From assembly GCA_964499465.1 (NCBI GenBank), contig CAZCLJ010000098.1:1-14472 (forward strand): a stretch of 14,472 nt of DNA. The letters are read 5' to 3'. Shown piece after piece: positions 1 to 6,263 of this stretch (the stretch's first letter is position 1; each line of letters opens with the position of its first letter). Below the pieces are notes generated by a model. The model saw only the letters and a program-made list of their open reading frames with translations. It was not told where the DNA came from and made no database searches. This stretch comes from JAAYJM01 sp964499465. GTDB lineage: Bacteria; Bacteroidota; Ignavibacteria; Kapaibacteriales; UBA2268. The position numbers and the translations under genes were made by a program.

Positions 1-24
1 TTCGCAAAGTAAGAAGATTATTAC

Positions 25-52
25 TTTTGTAAAGTTTCTTAACTTTGCAAAA
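25..52. repeat. Palindrome of the 'aactttgcaaaa' type
   Basis: Arms 25-36 and 41-52 are inverted repeats of 12 bases with one G-U-type mismatch around the loop tctt. A related imperfect palindrome, in the opposite orientation, occurs at 14134-14173 (shared core aaagttaagaaacttt). Two related copies at opposite ends of the window suggest a dispersed element rather than a local regulatory site. Confidence 0.55.
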
Positions 53-62
53 GTTTATACTT

Positions 63-120
63 ATGTCATCTCCATTTAAATAAAGTTTCTTTTATAGTGG
101 GGTTACCAATGACATCTTTA
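63..120 (+). repeat. Dispersed repeat family B, copy 1
   Basis: The unit begins atgtcatctccatttaaata and ends with taccaatgacatcttta. Its ends carry a short inverted match (atgtcatc against the complement of aatgacat). The central part (tttcttttatagtgggg) differs from the other copies. It is non-coding, with an in-frame stop after a few codons. Confidence 0.7.
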
Positions 121-147
121 TCCCCCGCTGGCGGGGAATAGCTCGTT

Positions 148-207
148 ATGTCATCATTATTTAAATAAAGGTCTTGCTTTATAAGGAGGTTACCAATGAC
201 ATCTTTA
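148..207 (+). repeat. Dispersed repeat family B, copy 2
   Basis: Same unit as copy 1, with the core ggtcttgctttataaggagg also seen in copies 3 and 5. It forms the left arm of a long inverted repeat with copy 3. Confidence 0.7.
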
Positions 208-227
208 CGTTTTTCGGTCATTCTGAA

Positions 228-270
228 CCCCCTTATAAAGCAAGACCTTTATTTAAATGGAGATGACATC
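228..270 (-). repeat. Dispersed repeat family B, copy 3, inverted
   Basis: Reverse complement of copy 2 over about 42 bases with only a few mismatches (three near the outer end, one at the inner end). Together 148-189 and 228-269 could form a long stem around a ~38-base loop. The copy interrupts a family A start: 'gtcattctgaa' just before it breaks off directly at the family B sequence, which suggests nested insertion. Confidence 0.7.
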
Positions 271-280
271 ACTTAACCCT

Positions 281-360
281 GTCATTCTGAAGCGCAGCGA
301 AGAATCTCACAAGTCATTGCTACCACAGAGTTTGAGATTTCTCACTTCGTTGCCAATGAC
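281..360. repeat. Family A ~80-bp hairpin repeat, copy 1
   Basis: Starts gtcattctgaagcgcagcga and ends with ttgccaatgac. Imperfect inverted arms surround a centre (tcattgctaccacagagttt) that is the reverse complement of the centre in the copy at 6140-6220. Nearly the same sequence occurs at 14316-14395. Confidence 0.75.
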
Positions 361-406
361 ATCGTAGTTTGTCATTCTGACATCCGTCAGCATTACACTT
401 TTACTT

Positions 407-466
407 ATGTCATCTCCATTTAAATAAAAGTCTTCCTTTATCAGGGAGTTACCAATGACATCTTTA
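407..466 (+). repeat. Dispersed repeat family B, copy 4
   Basis: Starts atgtcatctccatttaaata and ends taccaatgacatcttta, with a diverged core (agtcttcctttatcagggag). It is followed within ten bases by a family A copy. The same order, family B-like end then family A, recurs at the right edge of the window (about 14387-14472). Confidence 0.65.
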
Positions 467-475
467 CTTTTTTCG

Positions 476-554
476 GTCATTCTGAACGAAGTGAAGAATC
501 CAGAGAGTAGTGGTTAAAAAAATTTTCTGGATTCTTCACTTCGTTCAGAATGAC
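476..554. repeat. Family A-type perfect 29-bp inverted repeat
   Basis: Arms 476-504 and 526-554 are perfect inverted repeats of 29 bases (gtcattctgaacgaagtgaa and onward) around a 21-base spacer that contains ggttaaaaaaa. The arms are the standard family A arms, but the spacer belongs to a different subfamily from the 'ctctgtggtag' copies. The window's last 60 bases are an almost identical copy, cut by the window edge. Confidence 0.8.
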
Positions 555-565
555 TTTGTTAAATA

Positions 566-617
566 ATGTTATCTCCATTTAAATAAAGGTCTTGCTTTAT
601 AAGGAGGTTCGGAATGA
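566..617 (+). repeat. Dispersed repeat family B, copy 5
   Basis: Begins atgttatctccatttaaata, carries the core ggtcttgctttataaggagg and ends ttcggaatgacac, slightly diverged from the other copies. It is the last copy before the ammonium transporter terminator. Confidence 0.6.
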
Positions 618-716
618 CACTATCATTTGGTGCTACTTGTTGTCTGTTTGTTATTAAAAGGAAATGTTCTTCTCAAATTCAACTTTGGAATTATAATAAA
701 AGTTTTCTTGATTTTC

Positions 717-749
717 AAAAAAAAAACCTCCTTAAATGTATAAGGAGGT
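717..749 (-). terminator. Intrinsic terminator of the ammonium transporter gene
   Basis: Read on the minus strand, a 9-bp perfect stem (arms 741-749 and 726-734, loop of six) is followed by a run of about ten T (717-726). It lies about 30 bases past the stop codon of the amt gene, the usual place for Rho-independent termination of that transcript. Confidence 0.85.
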
Positions 750-779
750 CTTGTGTTTATAAGTGTATAAAAGGAAAAA

Positions 780-1997
780 TTATAAAGCACCAGAATCATA
801 AGCTTGTTCGCCGTGAAGAGAAAAATCTAATCCTAATTTTTCGTCCTCTTCGCTAACTTTTACCGGAGTAATGAAATTAATTATAATCAGCATAATGTAA
901 GTAAAAATAAAAGCATATATGGCAGTAACAATCACAACAAGTGTTTCAACCCAAAAGAAATTGCTTCCTCCGAAAAGCAAGCCGTCAGCACCAGCAGGAT
1001 TAAATGCTTTCGATGCAAAAACACCGAGAAGAACAGTTCCAAGGAAACCTCCAACTCCGTGAACGCCCCAAACATCTAAAGCATCGTCCCATTTCATCTT
1101 ATTTTTAAACTCGACAGCAATATAGCATACGGATCCTGCTGCAATTCCAATAATTGGAGAAGCCCAAAGCGGAACGAATCCGGCACAAGGTGTTATTGTT
1201 GCAAGCCCTGCAATAGAGCCAGTTAAAAGACCAATAAATTTTGGCTTCTTTTTCTGAACCCATTCAATAACAAGCCAGGTAACTGTAGCAAAAGAAGCAG
1301 CAATGTCAGTATTTAAAAATGCTAAAGAGGTAACGAAATCAACAAGGAGTTCGCTTCCTGCATTGAAGCCATACCATCCGAACCAAAGCAAACCGCTCCC
1401 AATAGCAACAAGTGGGATACTGTTTGGTGTTGAATTTTTATCCACTCTGTCTTTTACGTAAAAAACAGAAGCCAAAGCAGCAAATCCAGCAGTAGTATGA
1501 ACGACAATTCCACCTGCAAAATCAATAACACCCCAACTTGCTAATAATCCGCCTCCCCAAACCATGTGGACGAACGGATAATAAACAAGGATTTGCCACA
1601 CTGTTAAGAAAATAAAATACGCTTTGAACGTAACACGATTTACGAATGCTCCTGTAATAAGAGCGGGGGTAATAATCGCAAACATCATTTGATAAGCAAT
1701 GAAAACAAATTCCGGGATTTTGCCATTTGTAAATAATGAATCAAATCCAACGCCAGTTAAAAAAGCTTTGTCTAAATTTCCAATTATTCCGCCTTCGCCA
1801 CAGCTGAAGCAAAGAGAATAACCGAAAGCCACCCAAAGAACAGTAGTCCAGCCAAGAGAAACGAAACTTTGAATCATAATGCCGAGTATATTTCTTTTTG
1901 AAGCAAGACCACCATAAAAGAATGCCAATGCGGGAGTCATAAGCATTACAAGACTTGTCGCAAGTAGCATAAAACCAGTCGAACCAGTATCAATCAT
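780..1997 (-). CDS. amtB: Ammonium transporter, AmtB/Amt family
   Basis: Inner-membrane channel-like transporter for ammonium/ammonia, 405 residues, normal for the family. Visible family features: FYGG near residues 27-30; Phe106 at the outer Phe-gate position; Asp159 in IDFAGG; the twin pore histidines His167 (VVHTTAG) and His313 (VWGVHGVGG); and WFGWYGFNAGS (205-215), containing the second gate Phe211. The C-terminal tail keeps GLD, HGE and AY (389-400), the segment that contacts PII (GlnK) in E. coli AmtB. The protein begins right at the first membrane helix, with no E. coli-style signal peptide. The ATG is preceded by aaaaaggtg at a usable spacing. The gene follows the barrel gene at 2190-2939 on the same strand and ends at a strong terminator. 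No glnK/glnB is visible in the window. Function is confident; the symbol could also be amt. Confidence 0.96.
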   Translation of the reverse strand: MIDTGSTGFMLLATSLVMLMTPALAFFYGGLASKRNILGIMIQSFVSLGWTTVLWVAFGYSLCFSCGEGGIIGNLDKAFLTGVGFDSLFTNGKIPEFVFIAYQMMFAIITPALITGAFVNRVTFKAYFIFLTVWQILVYYPFVHMVWGGGLLASWGVIDFAGGIVVHTTAGFAALASVFYVKDRVDKNSTPNSIPLVAIGSGLLWFGWYGFNAGSELLVDFVTSLAFLNTDIAASFATVTWLVIEWVQKKKPKFIGLLTGSIAGLATITPCAGFVPLWASPIIGIAAGSVCYIAVEFKNKMKWDDALDVWGVHGVGGFLGTVLLGVFASKAFNPAGADGLLFGGSNFFWVETLVVIVTAIYAFIFTYIMLIIINFITPVKVSEEDEKLGLDFSLHGEQAYDSGAL

Positions 1998-2018
1998 TTA
2001 TACACCTTTTTGTGTTTT

Positions 2019-2168
2019 ATACCAAGTTGCTTTTAATGATAAAATATGTTTGTCTGTCATTCTGAAGCGTTGTGAAGAATCTCAAACTCTGTGGTAGCTA
2101 TGACTTGTGAGATTCTTCACTTCGTTCAGAATGACACTTTAATTGTATCTATGAATGCAACTTTGTAT
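2019..2168. mobile_element. MITE-like element with hairpin core, between barrel and amt genes
   Basis: About 150 bp bounded by 12-bp terminal inverted repeats with one mismatch (ataccaagttgc at 2019-2030, gcaactttgtat at 2157-2168). Its core is a family A hairpin (2056-2135). A second, left-truncated relative lies at about 5900-6008, with the same right side (acactttaatt and then gcaacttggtattag). It has no coding capacity, so it would need a transposase in trans. No target duplication could be fixed by eye. Confidence 0.55.
2056..2135. repeat. Family A hairpin repeat, copy inside the MITE-like element
   Basis: Left arm 2056-2084 (gtcattctgaagcgttgtga and onward) and right arm 2108-2135 (ending cgttcagaatgac) pair imperfectly around a centre containing actctgtggtagc. 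If the two neighbouring minus-strand genes share a transcript, this hairpin sits inside it. Confidence 0.75.
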
Positions 2169-2189
2169 TAGTTAAATAAAAATATTAAA

Positions 2190-2939
2190 TTAAATTGTTA
2201 TTCCAAATACAAAGAATACTTTTGATGCCTGTGGATTGAAAATAACTGATGACTTTACTGGTAATTCAAAATCATTAGTGATTTTAATGTTTTTAGTTCC
2301 GGTAAAACCTAAATTAACAACACCAAAGTCATTTCCATAAGCACCAGATTGTGGAGTTAAACCAAGAAAAACATTTAAATTATTGCCAGAAATTTCAAAT
2401 GGATATGAAAGTTCAAAATATGAAGAATAATAATTATCTTCTTTTAAATCTTTTTCTGCGTCATATCCCCAGCGTTTATCATTTCCAAAAAAGAACACTG
2501 AACCGTAGATTTTCAATGGAAAGCTTTCAGGAAATTGGTATTCCAAAGCAGCTTCAAAAGTATGAGCAGTTTTTTTGTTATGAAAAGTGAAATACCGAAT
2601 ATCTGAACTAGCTGGCACATCTTTAACTGCATAAGGAATGTAATAATCAGTCAAGTAAACAGAAAAACCAGCTATTGAATATTTCATATACAAATCAATT
2701 TCCTGGTAAAATTCAGTAAGAGAAATTGCTCCCCAATACCCTATTTCGAAATTTCCAGCTTTTAAAGATAAGCAGGGCTGTAAACTTGGAGAATCGCCAA
2801 AATCAGTTCCACGAAAGATATAGCGGTTCATTACATCGGCAGTAAGATTTAAGGAAAGAGAGTTTTCTTCAGCAAAACCAGAATAAATGCTAATAAATGA
2901 TAATAGTAAGAATATTGAAATTGTTTTGAATCTTTTCAT
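2190..2939 (-). CDS. Outer-membrane beta-barrel protein, TorF/Gcw_chp-like
   Basis: A 249-residue exported protein. Residues 1-23 form a signal peptide (positive MKRFK, hydrophobic stretch, cleavage probably after GFA). The mature start, with strands around 'LSLNLTADVMNRYIFRGTDF', matches the pattern of the TorF/Gcw_chp (TIGR02001) family, in which 'sdYrFRG' follows the first strand. Many alternating aromatic and polar strands and a strand-like C-terminus (VFFVFGITI) fit a small outer-membrane barrel. The Shine-Dalgarno sequence aggagt supports the start. Genes of this family often lie beside ammonium transporter genes (recalled family knowledge), and here amt follows on the same strand, so a role as a porin for ammonium or small nitrogen compounds is inferred, not shown. 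The family match is by eye only. Confidence 0.7.
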   Translation of the reverse strand: MKRFKTISIFLLLSFISIYSGFAEENSLSLNLTADVMNRYIFRGTDFGDSPSLQPCLSLKAGNFEIGYWGAISLTEFYQEIDLYMKYSIAGFSVYLTDYYIPYAVKDVPASSDIRYFTFHNKKTAHTFEAALEYQFPESFPLKIYGSVFFFGNDKRWGYDAEKDLKEDNYYSSYFELSYPFEISGNNLNVFLGLTPQSGAYGNDFGVVNLGFTGTKNIKITNDFELPVKSSVIFNPQASKVFFVFGITI

Positions 2940-2964
2940 AAATTTACTCCTAAAAATAAAGCAA

Positions 2965-2970
2965 ATTATA
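2965..2970 (-). promoter_or_regulatory. Candidate -10 box for the barrel-amt unit
   Basis: On the minus strand a perfect TATAAT lies 25 bases upstream of the barrel gene ATG, leaving room for a short leader with the aggagt Shine-Dalgarno sequence. No good -35 box is seen at the right distance, and such hexamers occur by chance in AT-rich DNA. Confidence 0.3.
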
Positions 2971-3132
2971 ATTTCTTATATTCATTTGAAATAGAGTAAA
3001 TCTTGATTTTTAAGTAAGAATTTTTCTGATATTGTAAGGAATTTTTGTAGATTTTTTGGGGAGAGATTGAAAAAATATTTTTTATTAAAATTAATTTATT
3101 TAATTTGCAATAGTTTAAAGAATAATATTAAA

Positions 3133-3160
3133 TTGAATAATTATCAAACTTTTTTATAAT
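3133..3160 (+). promoter_or_regulatory. Candidate sigma-70 promoter, possibly leaderless
   Basis: TTGAAT (3133-3138), a 16-base spacer and TATAAT (3155-3160) lie immediately before the ATG at 3165. The predicted transcript would begin at or next to the start codon, so the mRNA would be leaderless. No Shine-Dalgarno sequence precedes the ATG, which agrees. A chance match in AT-rich DNA is possible. A weaker -35-like ttgcaa is at 3105. Confidence 0.35.
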
Positions 3161-3164
3161 CGAA

Positions 3165-4046
3165 ATGAATACTCAAGCAGATTTTTCAATTAAAATTGAC
3201 TTCAATAAATCAAGTAAAAAACCATCGCATATATTCAGCATAATGACTGATATACTTGATTCATTTAACACATTAGACTCAGCTATTATTAACTCCATAG
3301 ATTCCAAAATTGAACCAATTATAATGCTTGAGGATATTGAAAAAGGCAGTATATTATCTCGTTTTAAGTATCTATTGGAAGAAATACCAGACCAGGCAAT
3401 AAGTGATTTTGAATGGAAAAAAGTTGTTGGTCATTTTTTATTAAAAGCAAAATACTATGTGCTTGATTTTATTAATAAAAGGGAATCAATTACTAATATT
3501 GAAGAAATAAAACTACTTGAAGAAGGAATTATTGAGCTTTCTGAAAATTCCCAAATTAAAACAATAAATATACCCGGAAATATTGACAGAAATAAATTGT
3601 TACTTGGTATCTCAAAAATTTCTTCAGCCATTTCAAGAGTAGAAGATAAAGAACAAATTTCATATCAAACCGATGAAGATGAAGTTGTTTTTAATTTATC
3701 CTTTAATTTTAATGAGGAACAAATTGAGGATTTATTAACTGCTGAAACAATCACATCAGTTTCTGAAATGATACTGAAAATAAAGAAGCCGGACTATCTT
3801 GGCGATTCTAAATGGGAATTTAGGCACAGAAAACAAGCAATAAATGCAAATATTACTGATTCTGAATGGATTGCAAAATTTAGGAATAGAGAAATTACAT
3901 TAAAACCCGGCGATTCAATCAGAGCTAAAGTTGAAATTGAAGTAAAATATGATTATGACAGAGAGGTCTCTGTTATTAATTATACTATCACAAATATTTT
4001 AGAAGTAATCTATTCAAAACCTATTAATCCTAATTTATTATTTTAG
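3165..4046 (+). CDS. Conserved-looking protein of unknown function, 293 aa
   Basis: I cannot name the family. It is a soluble, acidic protein with no signal peptide or membrane segment. The N-terminal part (about 6-110) alternates strand and helix (FSIKIDFNK, then a helix with SIMTDILDSF, then IEPIIMLEDIEKGSI and KKVVGHFLLKAKYYVLDF). The middle (about 115-215) is charged and helical. The C-terminal part (220-285) is a predicted beta region with KWEFRHRKQAINANI, WIAKFRNREI, LKPGDSIRAKVEIEVKYD and an 'INYTITNILEVI' strand. 'LKPGDSIRAKV' resembles a beta-barrel turn in small beta folds, but this is only impression. Base composition matches the neighbours. It is monocistronic, divergent from the barrel gene and tail-to-tail with the CLC gene. 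The start is chosen because the first strand lies directly after it; there is no Shine-Dalgarno sequence. Confidence 0.85.
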   Translation: MNTQADFSIKIDFNKSSKKPSHIFSIMTDILDSFNTLDSAIINSIDSKIEPIIMLEDIEKGSILSRFKYLLEEIPDQAISDFEWKKVVGHFLLKAKYYVLDFINKRESITNIEEIKLLEEGIIELSENSQIKTINIPGNIDRNKLLLGISKISSAISRVEDKEQISYQTDEDEVVFNLSFNFNEEQIEDLLTAETITSVSEMILKIKKPDYLGDSKWEFRHRKQAINANITDSEWIAKFRNREITLKPGDSIRAKVEIEVKYDYDREVSVINYTITNILEVIYSKPINPNLLF

Positions 4047-4059
4047 TTTTCACTTTTTT

Positions 4060-4152
4060 TTAAATAACCTCACACCCAGAGCTGATATGTTCTTTGAAAT
4101 ACTCTATTACAGCCATACTATCAACTTGTTGTTCGTATGGCTTGCTTCTCAT
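4060..4152 (-). pseudogene. Possible 30-codon gene relic or small ORF
   Basis: On the minus strand an ATG-started frame encodes 30 residues (begins MRSKPYEQQVDSMAV, ends SSGCEVI) with a protein-like composition. A stop codon lies directly before the ATG. No Shine-Dalgarno sequence is seen. The opposite strand is also open for about 49 codons over the same stretch, so the signal is ambiguous. It lies between two convergent genes and could be the tail of a lost gene or chance. Confidence 0.2.
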
Positions 4153-4199
4153 TTAGTTCATTTTCTCAAAAGTAAACGTCTTTGTTTATATTCGCCTCA

Positions 4200-4240
4200 G
4201 TATGACGGGTAAAATTATGACATATCCATTTATATAAAGC
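4200..4240. repeat. Decayed pieces of dispersed repeats
   Basis: cctcagtatgac (complement gtcatactgagg) resembles the start of family A. It is followed by atgacatatccatttatata, which resembles the start of family B (atgtcatctccatttaaata). Both are diverged, suggesting an old A/B composite like those at the window edges. Confidence 0.35.
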
Positions 4241-4301
4241 ATTTGCTTCTGAATAATAGTGCAAACAACTGCAAATCATTAGAAAAACTTATAATTAACA
4301 A

Positions 4302-5783
4302 TTAACAATTATCGAATTCTTTTAAAACCGGGTGAAGTCTGCTTTCATCAACAACTGTTTCTTTTTGGAAAGGATTAAAAGTTCGCAAGCCCATTTTTTG
4401 AACGATGAAAGAAGAAATCACAGATGAATAAATCAAAGGCAGCAATAGCTCAGGATTCTTTGTAATTTCAAAGCAAATAATCCCTGCTGCAAGCGGAAGT
4501 TGATATGTTCCTGCAAGCACTGCACCGGCAGCAACTGTAGCAAAGAGTCCCGGGCTTGCACCGGGTGAAATTAAATGAAGTCCGTATCCGAAACAGAATC
4601 CAAACATAGCACCTACTTTAATTGATGGAGCAAAGGCACCTCCGGCTCCACCACTTGAAATTGTTAATGCTGCTGAAATTGGCTTTAGTAAAATAGTTGC
4701 AAATGCCGCCAATAAGCCGAATAAAGCAACATTTTCTATTGTCAGGATTTTTGTAAAGAAACTAAAAATTGAATTTTCAGCTAATTGGTTTGTTTGCCAA
4801 CTTATTGCATAATTTATTGGATTGTATGTTGTTTCAAGCAATGTAGGCAAAAGCATAAGAAGAATACCAACGCTAAACCCACCAATAACCGGGCGAAGCA
4901 ACTCTGGTAACTTTATAGTTCTTTTTTTGAATGAGTTGCCCGTTGCATTAAATGTTTTTATAAAATACACGGCAACAAAGCCGGACAGAACCCCCAGCAA
5001 AGCCAAATAAAGATAATCAAGGAATCTAACCTCAATTATTGGTGGAGCGATTAAAAGCGGTGAATCGCCAAGAAATATGCGTGATACTGCAGTTGACATA
5101 ACAGAAGAAATCACAATCGGCACAAATGATTTCAAGCCGACATCTCCAATCACAGCTTCTAAAGCGAAAACTATTCCGCCAAGAGGTGCATTGAAAATAC
5201 CACTAATAGCAGCTGCAGCACCTGCACCGCATAAGACACGTCTGCTCTCTTTTCTTAAACCGATTACTTGAGCAAGTGAAGAACCAATCGAAGCGCCGAG
5301 TGCAATAGTAGGACCTTCACGCCCTCCCCCACCTCCACTGCCAATAGTAGCACCAGCAAATATGATTGACTTAAAAGCATTGCGCCAATCTATTTTGCCG
5401 TGATTGTTTATTATGGAATTGACCACTGTATCTAAATTATCTACATTTATGCTTTTAAAAACCCATTTTCGCATCAGCCCTACTATCAAACCACCTAAAG
5501 CCGGAATTAGAGGTATTATTAATAAATACCAGCCAAGATAGGAAGTTGCTGATAATCTGATAAATGTAAAAAAACTTTCTGCAAATTCCATTGTCAAATG
5601 GAATAAATAAACAAAAAAACCTATGACAATACCGACTATTCCAGAAATGATTATTACTGAATAATCGCTTGATTTGTATTCGTCTATTTTCTCTAAAGTA
5701 TCAATTACAGGACGGGCGTTATATTTTGCCTTGCTTATTAAAAAGGATATAAACAGATATATATTGTAAAATATTCGTCTCAT
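4302..5783 (-). CDS. CLC-family chloride channel/transporter with atypical filter
   Basis: Integral membrane protein of 493 residues with the CLC fold, moving chloride or a related anion. The best motifs are GSGGGGGREGPT (148-159), with the gating glutamate at Glu156; the NAPLGG segment (198-203); and SSGGAGGAFAP (376-386), with the filter Phe384. About ten hydrophobic segments fill 43-465. No C-terminal CBS domain is present; the chain ends about 30 residues after the last helix. Two oddities: the first filter motif (GSGIPE or GHGVPE in relatives, carrying the central serine) is not recognisable in 'KSINVDNLDTVVN' (110-122), and the residue at the proton-glutamate position of E. coli ClC is Ala210 (FALEAVIG). 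That suggests channel-like or altered coupling rather than H+/Cl- exchange, as inference. The start lacks a Shine-Dalgarno sequence; a short palindrome (ttgatg/catcaa, 5787-5802) sits just upstream of the ATG. Confidence 0.92.
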   Translation of the reverse strand: MRRIFYNIYLFISFLISKAKYNARPVIDTLEKIDEYKSSDYSVIIISGIVGIVIGFFVYLFHLTMEFAESFFTFIRLSATSYLGWYLLIIPLIPALGGLIVGLMRKWVFKSINVDNLDTVVNSIINNHGKIDWRNAFKSIIFAGATIGSGGGGGREGPTIALGASIGSSLAQVIGLRKESRRVLCGAGAAAAISGIFNAPLGGIVFALEAVIGDVGLKSFVPIVISSVMSTAVSRIFLGDSPLLIAPPIIEVRFLDYLYLALLGVLSGFVAVYFIKTFNATGNSFKKRTIKLPELLRPVIGGFSVGILLMLLPTLLETTYNPINYAISWQTNQLAENSIFSFFTKILTIENVALFGLLAAFATILLKPISAALTISSGGAGGAFAPSIKVGAMFGFCFGYGLHLISPGASPGLFATVAAGAVLAGTYQLPLAAGIICFEITKNPELLLPLIYSSVISSFIVQKMGLRTFNPFQKETVVDESRLHPVLKEFDNC

Positions 5784-5899
5784 TTTTTGATGAAAACATC
5801 AATTTAAATGTATCTTAACGTTTTTGTATAAAAAATATTTAATTTCTTAAACAGCTAATGTAGAAATTAATTTAATTACTTACTATCTTTTGTTAAACT

Positions 5900-6008
5900 G
5901 ATACGAAGTGAGGAATCTCAAGTTTCGTGGTAGCAATAAGTTGTGAGATTTCTTACTGCGATTCGAAATGACACTTTAATTATATTTATGAAAGCAACTT
6001 GGTATTAG
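5900..6008. repeat. Family A hairpin and right half of the MITE-like element
   Basis: Starts atacgaagtgaggaatctca, has the 'gtggtagca' centre and a right arm ending gaaatgac, then acactttaattatatttatg and gcaacttggtattag as in the element at 2019-2168. The left end (ataccaagttgc and the gtcattctg start) is missing, so it is a truncated copy. It abuts the degenerate IS end at 6004-6036. Confidence 0.6.
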
Positions 6009-6036
6009 AAGATTTGCTTTGTAAAGAACAAATTCT
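6004..6036 (+). repeat. Degenerate left-end remnant of the insertion sequence
   Basis: tagaagatttgctttgtaaa and the following bases match, at roughly three-quarters identity, the inner part of the IS right end (complement of 8168-8200, taggagagttgcctcgtaaa). Its outer part (the tcagaactcctgacccc segment) is absent here and replaced by the MITE-like end at 5991-6008. Confidence 0.45.
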
Positions 6037-6053
6037 CAGTTAATCTCTTAATT

Positions 6054-6263
6054 TCAGAACTCCAGACCCCATAACGAAAATAAAAGAGTTAGGAGATTTG
6101 CCTCGTAAATAACAATTGCGCAAATTATACAGAAAAGGTGTCATTCCGAAACGAAGTGAGGAATCTCAAACTCTGTGGTAGCAATGACTTGTGAGATTTC
6201 TCACTTCGTTTCGAAATGACAAGACTGCGAAATAGCAAACTACGAGGGGCCAGGAGTTCTGAC
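6054..6263. mobile_element. Non-autonomous IS derivative (MITE) inserted in the transposase gene
   Basis: About 210 bp. Terminal inverted repeats: tcagaactccagacccc at the left and, as complement, tcagaactcctggcccc at the right. The left 67 bases match the IS right end almost throughout; the right side (tgcgaaatagcaaactacgagg then ggccaggagttctga) is the same end with an internal deletion. The middle is a family A hairpin (6140-6220). The 7-base sequence cttaatt flanks it (6047-6053 and 6264-6270), fitting a target duplication. It encodes only the last residues of the truncated transposase frame. Confidence 0.6.
6140..6220. repeat. Family A hairpin repeat, copy inside the IS derivative
   Basis: Arms 6140-6168 (gtcattccgaaacgaagtga and onward) and 6192-6220 (ending cgtttcgaaatgac) pair over most of their length around the centre aactctgtggtagcaatgac. 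Being inside a mobile derivative gives this repeat a way to move as passenger. Confidence 0.75.

Larger units (their letters stand above)
1..716. other. Gene-free, repeat-packed intergenic region
   Basis: No convincing gene lies here. The stretch is a mosaic of short dispersed repeats: a palindrome at 25-52, five copies of a ~58-bp repeat (family B), two copies of an ~80-bp hairpin repeat (family A), and fragments of family A at about 215-227 and 371-380. There is also a GC-rich 6-bp hairpin at 123-136 (ccccgc/gcgggg), which stands out against the AT-rich background. The only open frame (614-856) starts inside a family B copy, runs antisense into the end of the ammonium transporter gene and has no family resemblance, so I do not call it a gene. 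Confidence 0.75.

Noticed and set aside
123..136. GC-rich hairpin as a terminator
   Set aside because: No T run follows on either strand and no gene ends here.
614..856. 80-codon plus-strand frame
   Set aside because: Begins in a family B repeat, crosses the amt terminator and runs antisense into amt; low-complexity, cysteine-rich composition.
2351..2590. 79-codon plus-strand frame
   Set aside because: Antisense shadow of the barrel gene with no independent support.
4822..5271. Two plus-strand frames inside the CLC gene
   Set aside because: Antisense shadows of a well-supported CLC coding frame.
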